From Brasilonema sp. UFV-L1 (GTDB lineage: Bacteria; Cyanobacteriota; Cyanobacteriia; Cyanobacteriales; Nostocaceae), in NCBI RefSeq assembly GCF_012912105.1, contig NZ_QMEA01000021.1, positions 1 to 64,000 of the forward strand: a DNA stretch of 64,000 nt. Direction: 5' to 3'. The position numbers and the translations under genes are program-made. The number at the start of each line of letters is the position of its first letter. The first letter of the stretch is position 1. The notes under the pieces were generated by a model, which was not told where the DNA came from, made no database searches, and worked only from the letters and a program-made list of their open reading frames with translations. This document shows positions 1 through 7,670 of the stretch, in pieces.

Positions 1-150
1 CATCTCATCGCTCCCCTTCGGGTGAGCGAGAGGCTTCTGCTGCTTAAGCTAAAAATGAACTACAAGCTAGCCGCCTTCGGCTGAGCTAGCTGTTTCTGAC
101 GCTTCACTTGAGCAACTTGCTTGAAACTTCCGCACCAAGTAGAGGTTGAC
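1..150 (-). ncRNA. candidate TnpB guide (reRNA/omegaRNA) scaffold
   Basis: In this family the guide RNA is transcribed with the tnpB 3' end through the element end, and the guide lies in flanking DNA. The tnpB tail holds two compact hairpins: 66-90 (GCTAGC arms with an inner GCC/GGC) and 9-28 (CGCTC arms with inner CCC/GGG). They would fold in a minus-strand RNA whose 3' guide lies at or left of base 1. This is inferred from position and hairpins; limits are approximate. Confidence 0.45.
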
Positions 151-1367
151 TCATCTACGTCTGTAGAGGCACGTTCCATACCTCTTGCCCTTACGGGTTC
201 GGCAGTTGCTTCACTTGGGGAAACCCCAAGACCGCACTGCCTCACATAGTTGAGCATTACCATTGCTGCCGCTACATCTCTATCGCATTGGTAGCCGCAC
301 TTTTCGCAATGATGTGTTCTTTCTGCTAGCGTTTTTTTCTTTTGATGACCACAATTAGGGCAAGTCTGAGATGGCTTAACCTTGGTTGTCGGTACTTCTA
401 TATAGAAACCTCCAGCCTCGGTAACTTTGTACTTAATCAAGTCTTTGAGATTGCCAATTCCAACGTCAAGTAACGAACGATTAAGTCCTGACTTTTGACG
501 TTTTCTCTTACCTTTAGACTTGCGAGTCATCCCTTTAAGATTTAACTTCTCAGTCGCTACCAAGCTATAACAGCTAACTATTTGTGTAGAGACCTTGTGT
601 TGCCAGTCAAGTCTATGACGTGCAACTTTAGATTGTATTTTAGCTACTGCTTTATTCGCTTTTCTCCAGCGTCGTGAAGGTTTAACACCTCTTTTTGGTG
701 GTCTTTTTCTACGACTGGTTTTAACTATTTGATTAATTTTGGTTTGAGCGGCTTTAACAAATCTGGGATTCTCAATTACATTGCCATTAGAATCTGCAAT
801 AGCATGGTAAGTACCAAAATCTAAACCAATAGCACCTGTATTAGTTTGAGGACGGAAAGGAACACAGTCAACAGTGATTGAAGCATACCATTTCCCTTGC
901 TTAAACATGATTGTGCAAGTTTTAGGCTTACCCCAATCTCTAGCTTGACCGCGCATTTTAACGTTACCTAGATTAGATACTTTTAGATAACCGTTTTTTC
1001 CATTTGTGCAAGCTTTCCATCCTGCTGAACAAGGATAAGTCCATCCTTTATAATGACGACTGGGTTTAAATTTGGGATACCCAGACTTGAGTTTAAAAAA
1101 TCGCTGAAACGCAAAATCTACGCGCTTAACAGTATCTTGCAATGCATGGCTACCAAGCTCTTTGTACTCTTCCCAACACTCTTTAAACTCTGGTAAACAG
1201 TTTTGTTGATCAAAATAATCGACAGATTTGCCAAACTTCTTGTAAGAGGTTTTGCGATGCTCAACACAAGCATTATATAAATCCTTATGAAGTCGTCGCC
1301 AGTAATGCATTTTATCAGATTGTACCTTTGATGGGTAAAGCCTAAAGGTAATTCGCTTGGTAGCCAT
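60..1367 (-). CDS. tnpB: TnpB, RNA-guided endonuclease of IS605-type element
   Basis: The 435-residue protein belongs to the TnpB/OrfB family, ancestors of Cas12, which use a transposon-encoded guide RNA to cut DNA and help retain the element. Visible RuvC-like residues are D183 (in GLDFG), E273 (in ATEKLNLKG) and an Asp of CDRD (D362/D364). A zinc ribbon is formed by C336/C339 and C354/C357. The usual DxNAA motif after the last Asp reads DVAAA here. A basic segment (about 215-255) fits nucleic-acid binding. Length is normal and no frameshift is seen. It starts at ATG 1367, diverging from tnpA, and ends (TAG) next to the hairpins that would form the guide-RNA scaffold. Confidence 0.93.
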   Translation of the reverse strand: MATKRITFRLYPSKVQSDKMHYWRRLHKDLYNACVEHRKTSYKKFGKSVDYFDQQNCLPEFKECWEEYKELGSHALQDTVKRVDFAFQRFFKLKSGYPKFKPSRHYKGWTYPCSAGWKACTNGKNGYLKVSNLGNVKMRGQARDWGKPKTCTIMFKQGKWYASITVDCVPFRPQTNTGAIGLDFGTYHAIADSNGNVIENPRFVKAAQTKINQIVKTSRRKRPPKRGVKPSRRWRKANKAVAKIQSKVARHRLDWQHKVSTQIVSCYSLVATEKLNLKGMTRKSKGKRKRQKSGLNRSLLDVGIGNLKDLIKYKVTEAGGFYIEVPTTKVKPSQTCPNCGHQKKKTLAERTHHCEKCGYQCDRDVAAAMVMLNYVRQCGLGVSPSEATAEPVRARGMERASTDVDESTSTWCGSFKQVAQVKRQKQLAQPKAASL

Positions 1368-1424
1368 AACATATCGACCTGTTTGTTATACTGCGATTAT
1401 CTCATGCGATTGTAGGCTGTCAAT

Positions 1425-1829
1425 ATGACTGCTAGAAAAGGTTCTCATAGTGTTTTTAGTGTGCGGTTACACTTCGTGTTTGTCACTCACTACAGACGAA
1501 AAGCTTTAAACGCAGTAATGCTCGACCGATTAAAAGAAATGGTCGAGCAAGTATCGAATAAGATGGACTGTCAATTAATTGAGTTTAATGGTGAATCAGA
1601 CCATGTACATATCTTGTTGGACTTCCACCCTAAAAACTCGATTGCCGCAGTGGTGGGAAGCTTAAAAAGCTCAACTGCAAGAATGTTAAAAAAAGAATTC
1701 CCCGAAGAAGTGAAAAAGTATTATTGGGGTGATGTTTCGTTCTGGTCAAATTCTTATTATGTTTCCTCTTGTGGCGGTGCGCCAATAGAAGTTTTAAAGA
1801 AATATATCCAAAATCAAGCTCGACCTTGA
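1425..1829 (+). CDS. tnpA: TnpA, IS200/IS605 Y1 transposase
   Basis: The 134-residue protein is a HUH/Y1 single-strand transposase that excises and inserts the element by nicking hairpin ends. The HUH pair is H60/H62 (in DHVHILLDF). The catalytic tyrosine is Y127 in KKYIQNQ, matching the usual position and length for the family. The N-terminus (HSVFSVRLHFVFVTHYRR) is typical. It starts at ATG 1425 and diverges from tnpB. The frame is complete, so activity is plausible. Confidence 0.95.
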   Translation: MTARKGSHSVFSVRLHFVFVTHYRRKALNAVMLDRLKEMVEQVSNKMDCQLIEFNGESDHVHILLDFHPKNSIAAVVGSLKSSTARMLKKEFPEEVKKYYWGDVSFWSNSYYVSSCGGAPIEVLKKYIQNQARP

Positions 1830-1840
1830 AGCGCTATCCT

Positions 1841-1919
1841 TCCCTACCCCGCCTATGACTAACGTCACGCTAGTCCCTAAGAGGGACGCTACGCAAACGC
1901 TATCGGCTGAGGGTAGGGA
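1841..1919. repeat. tnpA-side end of the IS: nested inverted repeats
   Basis: TCCCTACCC at 1841-1849 pairs with GGGTAGGGA at 1911-1919. Between them GTCCCT-AAG-AGGGAC (1873-1887) forms a second hairpin, followed by ACGCTACGCAAACGCT, a short motif that recurs near 37070 and in variant form near 25170. Subterminal hairpins are what TnpA recognises, so this is the probable left end. It could also be a cyanobacterial short repeat inserted beside the IS. Confidence 0.5.
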
Positions 1920-1959
1920 CTGTCGCGCAATACGTTCAAAAATCTAAAATTCAAAATCC

Positions 1960-2685
1960 ATGTCTCAACTCCAACGCATAAGCTTAGTACCCTCCCAACT
2001 TCAACAAGAGCAAATTTTGCTCACGCCTCAACAGCAACATTATCTGGGGCGTGTTTTGCGTTTACGAGAAGGCGATCACTTTATTGCAATGGATGGTAAA
2101 GGTAAATGGTGGCTGGCGCAGTTACAAGGAGAAAAAGCACAAATTTTAGAATCACTCACGGTGGAAACTGAGTTACCCGTATCCATAACACTGATGGTAG
2201 CTTTGCCCAAAGGAAATGGATTTGATGATGTGGTAAGGGTTTGTACTGAGTTGGGGGTTGCTGTTATTGCACCTGTGGTGAGCGATCGCACTTTACTTCA
2301 TCCTAGTCCTCAAAAACTCGAACGCTGGTTACGCATTGCGCAAGAAGCCGCAGAGCAATCAGAACGCGCCTTTGTGCCTACGATATTAGAACCTGTTTCT
2401 TTTATCACTGCTCTTGCCACAGGAACTACAAGTCATCGTTACATTTGTGAGGCTCGTGGCAATTATGCTCATTTAAGAGAAGTAATCAATCAAGTTTCTA
2501 CCACATCTGAGATGATCATTGCCACCGGACCAGAGGGAGGATGGACTCAAAAAGAAGTGGAGTGCGCTATTGACGCTGGATTTCAACCTGTTTCCCTTGG
2601 ACGTCGTATCTTGCGAGCAGTCACAGCCCCTATTGTTGCTTTATCTATTGTGGCAGCACAGTTAGAATCAGTGTCACTCAATTGA
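1960..2685 (+). CDS. rsmE: 16S rRNA (uracil-1498-N3)-methyltransferase RsmE
   Basis: The enzyme methylates U1498 in helix 44 of 16S rRNA with S-adenosylmethionine. The 241-residue length fits: an N-terminal PUA-like domain (HYLGRVLRLREGD) then a SPOUT knot domain with the signatures GPEGGW (about 190) and SLGRRILRAVTAP (about 212-224). The motif normally reads RILRxETA; Glu is replaced by Val here, a mild deviation. The ATG follows a short AT-rich repeat. It is probably monocistronic, ending shortly before the opposed tRNA gene. Confidence 0.94.
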   Translation: MSQLQRISLVPSQLQQEQILLTPQQQHYLGRVLRLREGDHFIAMDGKGKWWLAQLQGEKAQILESLTVETELPVSITLMVALPKGNGFDDVVRVCTELGVAVIAPVVSDRTLLHPSPQKLERWLRIAQEAAEQSERAFVPTILEPVSFITALATGTTSHRYICEARGNYAHLREVINQVSTTSEMIIATGPEGGWTQKEVECAIDAGFQPVSLGRRILRAVTAPIVALSIVAAQLESVSLN

Positions 2686-2725
2686 ACACCTGAAAACCAA
2701 ACTTTTTTGACTACTTTATATAATA

Positions 2726-2798
<73 letters not shown>

Positions 2799-2875
2799 GT
2801 GGAATCGTTTATTTCCCACGATTACTTAATGTAGCAAAGTCAGATTAATTTTGCAAGTCTTTGCCGAAAAAAAAT

Positions 2876-3745
2876 TTACGCAGCTTTGATTCTCAACTTA
2901 ACCCAGCTAAAAACTGCCAAAAAGACCACAAACTGAACAAGAACGATACTAGGACCAGAAGCAAGGTTAAAAAGACCCGATACGATTATGCCAGCAATAC
3001 TGCTTACGGAACCGACAAGCACAGACAGCAACAGGAAAATGTTAAAGTGATGACTCATCAGTTTGGCACAAGAGGCGGGAATCACCAAAAAAGCGTTGAC
3101 TAATAAAACGCCAACAGCTTTAATTGCCACAGCCACAGCTAATGACAGCAATACAACAAATCCATAACGGTATAACTGAACTGGAATACCCTGCACCTTT
3201 GCCACAGCAGGGTTAAGCGTTAACAAAATTTGCTGCCTAAGGGTTGATAATAAGAATAGACTACTTGCAACAAGCACAAGCAGAGTCAAAACCAAATCTG
3301 TCAAGTCAATAGCGAGAATATCGCCAAATAGCACACTCATGAGATTACCGCGATATCCTTGAATTAGGCTACTGAGAATCACGCCGACTGCTAACGCGCC
3401 TGACAGAACAATACTCAAAACGCTGTCACTCGCTAAATCGGTTTTCTCCATAAAGTAGAGAACAACTAACCCAAAAATAAGTGTGAATGGTAGCAGCATC
3501 CAGGTGGGATTTAACTGTAGTATGACACCTAGTGCCACACCTACCAAAGCCGCATGACCAACAGCATGACTAAAAAAAGACAACTGACGTAAGGTGACGA
3601 AACTGCCTAGTAAACCGCCAAGTATTCCCATCAAAACAGCACCTGCAATCGCACGTTGCATGAAGGGAAACTGTAGCAATGTCACCAAATCATTGACATT
3701 GGCGATCGTAAACTCAGCTATTTGGCAATTATTCAAAAAAATCAT
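2876..3745 (-). CDS. znuB: zinc/manganese-type ABC transporter permease (ZnuB-like)
   Basis: This 289-residue inner-membrane protein of the ABC-3 (ZnuB/TroC) family has about eight hydrophobic helices and family signatures: RQLSFFSHAVGHAALVGVA early, a DLASDSVLSI segment, and NAFLVIPASCAKL in the C-terminal half. It would form the metal channel of a high-affinity uptake system. The ATPase and binding protein expected beside it are not in this window. It diverges from an SmtB-like repressor with 96 bp between starts, which supports zinc as substrate. Zn against Mn cannot be decided from the permease. Confidence 0.85.
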   Translation of the reverse strand: MIFLNNCQIAEFTIANVNDLVTLLQFPFMQRAIAGAVLMGILGGLLGSFVTLRQLSFFSHAVGHAALVGVALGVILQLNPTWMLLPFTLIFGLVVLYFMEKTDLASDSVLSIVLSGALAVGVILSSLIQGYRGNLMSVLFGDILAIDLTDLVLTLLVLVASSLFLLSTLRQQILLTLNPAVAKVQGIPVQLYRYGFVVLLSLAVAVAIKAVGVLLVNAFLVIPASCAKLMSHHFNIFLLLSVLVGSVSSIAGIIVSGLFNLASGPSIVLVQFVVFLAVFSWVKLRIKAA

Positions 3746-3841
3746 ATGTTATTTTTTAGGTAAAAATCTAAAAATAGTTTGAGTATATAAGATTTCTTTT
3801 TTACTAAGAAATAACTATCAAGTCTTTACATTATTAATAAT
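3746..3841. promoter_or_regulatory. divergent promoter region, znuB-like / arsR
   Basis: This 96-bp AT-rich spacer holds both promoters. The perfect palindrome ATTATTAATAAT (3830-3841) abuts the repressor start codon and is a possible operator half. No canonical SmtB/ZiaR box or Zur box was found by eye, and no clear Shine-Dalgarno precedes the repressor. Confidence 0.4.
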
Positions 3842-4255
3842 ATGTCAGCCAGAGATACTTTTGCCTATAATGTCACCAATTCTCATTCTCAAAAAGAAAC
3901 TAGTGAGTATAATTCAGTACCAAATCAACTAGAGAGTGATCATGTGCAATCTGTATCACATGAGGTTCTCAATAGCGATAAAGCTCAACGCATGGCAGAA
4001 TTTTTTAGCTTTTTAGGCGATGCGAATCGCCTGCGAATTCTCTCTCTTTTGGCTAAAAAAGAACTTTGTGTGAGTGATTTAGCAGCAGTCCTAAATATGA
4101 GTGAATCTGCTGTTTCCCACCAACTGAGAAACTTACGGGCGATGCGTTTGGTTACTTATCGCAAGCAAGGTCGTAATGTTTTTTACCAACTACATGACAG
4201 TCATGTTCTGCATCTTTATCAAGCTGTTGCTGAACATTTAGATGAACAGGAGTGA
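3842..4255 (+). CDS. ArsR/SmtB-family zinc-responsive repressor
   Basis: The 137-residue winged-helix protein closely resembles SmtB and ZiaR ([20 protein letters not shown]). The alpha-5 zinc ligands align in spacing with SmtB D104/H106/H117/E120 as D119, H121, H132 and E135. C76 of the alpha-3 ELC motif is present, but the N-terminal arm has no Cys, so the alpha-3N site is probably incomplete. The first 50 residues are poorly conserved and a later start is possible. Metal binding should release it from DNA. It probably regulates the divergent znuB-like gene; a classic 12-2-12 operator was not recognised. Confidence 0.88.
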   Translation: MSARDTFAYNVTNSHSQKETSEYNSVPNQLESDHVQSVSHEVLNSDKAQRMAEFFSFLGDANRLRILSLLAKKELCVSDLAAVLNMSESAVSHQLRNLRAMRLVTYRKQGRNVFYQLHDSHVLHLYQAVAEHLDEQE

Positions 4256-4638
4256 AAGACAACCGCACTAAACTTTTAACCAATTCATCAAGTTTCAGAC
4301 ACTCAAGCGCACCTGCGTTATAATGCCTTGACGCATTTTGTGCTGTCGCTTCAACCAAGAATGCCGGATTGTTTTACGAAGTAATATGAAATCCGGATAT
4401 ATACTTACTGTATAGTTCTGTTGCAATCATCGGGTGATACCAAAACGAATTTCAATTCTCCCACATCACGAATTGGATGAGTTAGAAACACGCTACCGTA
4501 TTAGTATTTTTCGGAAATGTCTAATGATGACGTGTACTAAGTGCATAAGTTGATGAGAGTAAGCACTTACTAACAAGCAGTATATATATTGTATCTTGCG
4601 TTCTCATTAATGTATCAAATAAGTCATATTATTTCAGC
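4256..4638. other. intergenic region, no gene recognised
   Basis: These 383 bp separate the repressor gene from the convergent sugar permease. No convincing reading frame, RNA gene or repeat was recognised. The segment 4270-4385 has a less AT-rich, coding-like texture and could be an old gene remnant. Confidence 0.4.
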
Positions 4639-5517
4639 CTAACCCTTCCCTCCCGTAAACGTTACACTCTCAATAAAATACCTGTTAAAAAATGCATAAA
4701 TTGCCAAAGCCGGTAAAGTAAACACCATAGAAGCCGCCATAATATAATTCCAATAGCTAATAAATTGACCTTTAAAAGTATTCAATCCCAAAGGAAGAGT
4801 AAACATTTCTGGATCAAACACAATAACTAAAGGTAGCAAGAAATTATTCCAACTCGCCATAAATACAAAAACTGCCTGTGCTGCAAGTGCTGGTTTTGCT
4901 AGAGGTAAAACAATATGCCGAAAAATTCCCCAAGTATTCAATCCATCCAATTGAGCCGCTTCTTCTAATTCCTTAGGAAAATTCACGAAAAACTGTCGCA
5001 TCATAAAAATAAAGGTTGCATTCACCATGCTGGGAACAATCATCCCTTGATAAGAATTCAACCAACCTAAGGCTTTCAAAATCAAAAATGTGGGAATGAG
5101 AGTTATCTGAGCAGGAACTGCTAATACTGCCAAAATAAGAAAAAACCAGAAGCGTCTACCTCGAAAACGCAATCTTGCCAAAGCATAACCTGCCATTGAG
5201 TTGAACAACAAGTTTAATCCAGTGACACTGATAGCTATAACTACGCTATTGAATAACCAGCGAAGAAACAACGGTTCTTGGAAAAAAATTTGCTTGTAGT
5301 TGTCGAGAGTAAAGTTTTTAGGTACAAAATTAGGTGTACCGCTAACAATTTCAGAAAGCGGCTTAAAGGATGCTGATAATGCCCAAAGGAAGGGAATAAG
5401 GGTGACAACTGCATACAGCGTTAGCAGAATGTATAGCAGTGCTTTCCAAGTTGAGAAGAAACGTATTAAGTTAGTCGGTACAAATAAAGTGTACTCGTTA
5501 AGGCTGTCATTAGTCAT
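4639..5517 (-). CDS. carbohydrate ABC transporter permease, MalG/UgpE type
   Basis: The 292-residue inner-membrane permease of the CUT1 sugar family has about six helices. It carries the EAA loop that contacts the ATPase (EEAAQLDGLNTWGIF, followed by LPLAKPALAA). It is the second permease half, last in a minus-strand cluster after the binding protein, the MalF-like permease and a Uma2 gene. The first codons come from a GTCATTA heptanucleotide tract; other ATGs in the tract are out of frame or followed by stops, and there is no Shine-Dalgarno. No ATPase gene is nearby. The substrate is unknown. Confidence 0.9.
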   Translation of the reverse strand: MTNDSLNEYTLFVPTNLIRFFSTWKALLYILLTLYAVVTLIPFLWALSASFKPLSEIVSGTPNFVPKNFTLDNYKQIFFQEPLFLRWLFNSVVIAISVTGLNLLFNSMAGYALARLRFRGRRFWFFLILAVLAVPAQITLIPTFLILKALGWLNSYQGMIVPSMVNATFIFMMRQFFVNFPKELEEAAQLDGLNTWGIFRHIVLPLAKPALAAQAVFVFMASWNNFLLPLVIVFDPEMFTLPLGLNTFKGQFISYWNYIMAASMVFTLPALAIYAFFNRYFIESVTFTGGKG

Positions 5518-5532
5518 TAGTCATTAGTCATT
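5506..5532. repeat. heptanucleotide tandem repeat (GTCATTA)~4
   Basis: There are just under four copies of the 7-bp unit, a common cyanobacterial short repeat. The tract overlaps the start of the MalG-like permease and supplies its initiator ATG and the next codons. A related tract lies at 50795-50818. Confidence 0.85.
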
Positions 5533-5645
5533 GGTAAGGGTTTCAGGTGTTTTTACAAATCTTTATATAGCTCGATTTATTTGCACCTTATTTGCACCTG
5601 TCTACTTATCATTTGATTCAGTGTATTCAACGACATCAATATACT

Positions 5646-6308
5646 CTAAAGTTTTTTGTTAATGAGTTCTCTTACCCAAGCTCGGAAAGCTTTCATACTC
5701 TTGTTTCTACCCACAATTTTGCACTGTTGGAGATATTCAGGGATAACTTGATGAAGTGGAAAGTGAGGGAAGATTGGGCTATATGTAGACTCAATATATT
5801 TACCGTTTTGCAAAACATTAATTTCTAATTTGCCTTTTTCAAAACGCCACAACTCAGGTACTGCTAATGCTTCATAGATACTAGAATGAGTGCGGGAAGT
5901 CACATCAATCTCTAACGCTAAGTCTGGAGGTGGATCTACTGTTAAGTCTAGTCTGTCTTTGCCTCTAACGACTACTTCATTTTGGATATAAAAACAGTTA
6001 TCAGGTTCGATACCTTTGTTCATTAATTGATTTTTAAAAGTTGTAGAACCTAAAGGCAAAAATTCAATATCTAGTTCTTCAAGGAGTACTTTGACTAAAT
6101 CGCTAAGAATTTCTTTATTACGCTCATGTTCAGGAAGTGGTGTCATAATTTCGAGCAATCCATTCTCATAGGCTATTCTGGCGGCACGATGTTCCCCCAA
6201 CTCTTCTAGAATGGCTTCAAATTCTTGCCAACTCACTTCTTTTAACAATATTCTTTGTCCTGGTGGTACTTCTAATTGCTTCAGTTCTAATAACATTTTT
6301 GACTCCAT
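5646..6308 (-). CDS. Uma2-family (DUF820) PD-(D/E)XK-like protein
   Basis: The 220-residue protein belongs to the Uma2 group, widely expanded in cyanobacteria and predicted to have a restriction-endonuclease-like fold. Family traits are the N-terminal WQEFEAILEELGEHRAARIAY, EIMTPLPEHERNKEIL, and the core PDLALEIDVTS that supplies the putative acidic residues. The start could be M1 or M5. It sits between the two permease genes of a sugar ABC cluster, in the same direction but with no obvious functional link. The true role of these proteins is not established. Confidence 0.85.
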   Translation of the reverse strand: MESKMLLELKQLEVPPGQRILLKEVSWQEFEAILEELGEHRAARIAYENGLLEIMTPLPEHERNKEILSDLVKVLLEELDIEFLPLGSTTFKNQLMNKGIEPDNCFYIQNEVVVRGKDRLDLTVDPPPDLALEIDVTSRTHSSIYEALAVPELWRFEKGKLEINVLQNGKYIESTYSPIFPHFPLHQVIPEYLQQCKIVGRNKSMKAFRAWVRELINKKL

Positions 6309-6407
6309 TGGTTAATAAAAAATAGCTTAGAACTCTGATGATATAAGCATTTTTATCTCCTGAGTACTAAGTACTGACGAATGACTGCTCGCACTAGAAA
6401 GTTTATC

Positions 6408-7316
6408 TTAGATTTTTTCCCCTCCAAAAAACTGCCGCTGAATCAAAGTGACAACAACAATGACTGCTGCAAGCAAAAAGGCGATCGCCGCTGCATACCC
6501 CATCTGCAAGTTACGAAAAACAGCCTGATATATCAGTAAAACTACAGTCAAGGTAGCATTATTTGGTCCACCAGTACCGTTAGAAAAAATGTAGGACTGA
6601 TCAAACAGTTGAAACGTACCAATCACTCCCATCGTTACCACAAAGAAAGTCACTGGTTTGAGTATAGGAATCGTGATATGAATAAACTGCTGCCAGTCAT
6701 TTGCTCCATCTAGTGATGCAGCCTCATAAAGTGAACGAGGAATGTCCTGCAATGCTGCTAGGTAAATCACCATGTAAAACGGTGCTGTTGACCAAATATT
6801 CATGAGCATAATACCTTTGAGTGCAACTGCTGGATCTCCTAACCAGTTGTAAGTAGGTAGTCCAATAAAAGCCAGAAAATCATTGAGTAGCCCATTCGTG
6901 TTGTAAATCCACATAAAAATCAGCGTCAAGACAGCTGAGGAGGTGACTGTCGGTAAAAAGTAAAGGACACGCCACCAGTTTTTCCCGCGAATACCAGAAT
7001 TCAGCGTCACAGCTAGAATTAAAGCCAAGACAGTTTGGCTTGGGACAACAATTGCAACGTATTCGACTGTATTTTTTAAAGCAATCCAAACGCGTTCATC
7101 TTCAATCAGTCGTGTGAAGTTACGCAAGCCTACAAATTGATACTCAATACTGCCAAGAAGTTGAACTTTGTGCAGAGAAAGAAAAACAGCCCAGAGAATG
7201 GGTAGAACGACAAACGTGCCCAACACCAGAATAGTGGGCATCATAAACATGTATCCAGCAAAGTCCTCTATTAGATTCGACTTGACGTTTCTTTTTTTCC
7301 TTATGATTTCAAACAC
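6408..7316 (-). CDS. carbohydrate ABC transporter permease, MalF/UgpA type
   Basis: The 302-residue CUT1 permease has about six membrane helices and the EAA loop YEAASLDGANDWQQF followed by IPILKP. It should pair with the MalG-like permease at 4639 and receive sugar from the lipoprotein encoded upstream. The GTG at 7316 is supported by GGAGGT six bases upstream. About 350 bp separates it from the binding-protein gene, so it may have its own promoter or depend on read-through. Confidence 0.92.
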   Translation of the reverse strand: MFEIIRKKRNVKSNLIEDFAGYMFMMPTILVLGTFVVLPILWAVFLSLHKVQLLGSIEYQFVGLRNFTRLIEDERVWIALKNTVEYVAIVVPSQTVLALILAVTLNSGIRGKNWWRVLYFLPTVTSSAVLTLIFMWIYNTNGLLNDFLAFIGLPTYNWLGDPAVALKGIMLMNIWSTAPFYMVIYLAALQDIPRSLYEAASLDGANDWQQFIHITIPILKPVTFFVVTMGVIGTFQLFDQSYIFSNGTGGPNNATLTVVLLIYQAVFRNLQMGYAAAIAFLLAAVIVVVTLIQRQFFGGEKI

Positions 7317-7670
7317 AAATATACCTCCGAACTCACCCTGTACTATCTTGGCTATAGCGATAGGTGATGCATGATTATTTATGGTAACTCTTTTAATGAA
7401 TGCATTGATCCCTATTTTGTAGAGAGAGCGTTAAAGCTAGTAAATTTCAAATTCTTTGGTCTACCTATTTTGTTACGACTCGTTTAGAATTGCTTGATGC
7501 TTGAAAAGTTTGATGAACAGTTTGAACAGCTTTACCTATATCTAAATAGGCATAGCTCTGATATTTCTTTGATTATGTTAATAATCAGAAATCTCTTGCA
7601 AAAATGCTTGAAATGTCATGTTGAGCAAGCGGAAACATCTCTTGAGATTCTTTGCTAAACTAACCTTGTG
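7317..7670. other. intergenic region inside sugar ABC cluster, with hairpin
   Basis: The 354 bp between binding-protein and permease genes is long for an operon. An imperfect hairpin at about 7560-7595 (GATATTTCT... paired with ...AATCAGAAATC) could act as an attenuator or RNA-processing stem that lowers permease expression relative to the binding protein. No reading frame was recognised. Confidence 0.45.

Larger units (their letters stand above)
1..1925. mobile_element. IS200/IS605-family element, divergent tnpB/tnpA
   Basis: A Y1 transposase gene and a tnpB gene diverge from a 57-bp spacer, the IS605-type arrangement. The tnpA-side end (about 1830-1925) carries nested inverted repeats; the tnpB-side end (1-90) carries two compact hairpins. 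Exact cleavage sites cannot be fixed by eye. The tnpB-side end may lie at or beyond base 1, and the tnpA-side end is set only by the start of ordinary sequence before rsmE. Both reading frames are intact, so the element may be functional. Confidence 0.8.

Noticed and set aside
2861-3103. 80-codon plus-strand frame opposite the zinc permease
   Set aside because: Lys/Asn-rich shadow of a well-supported membrane-protein gene.
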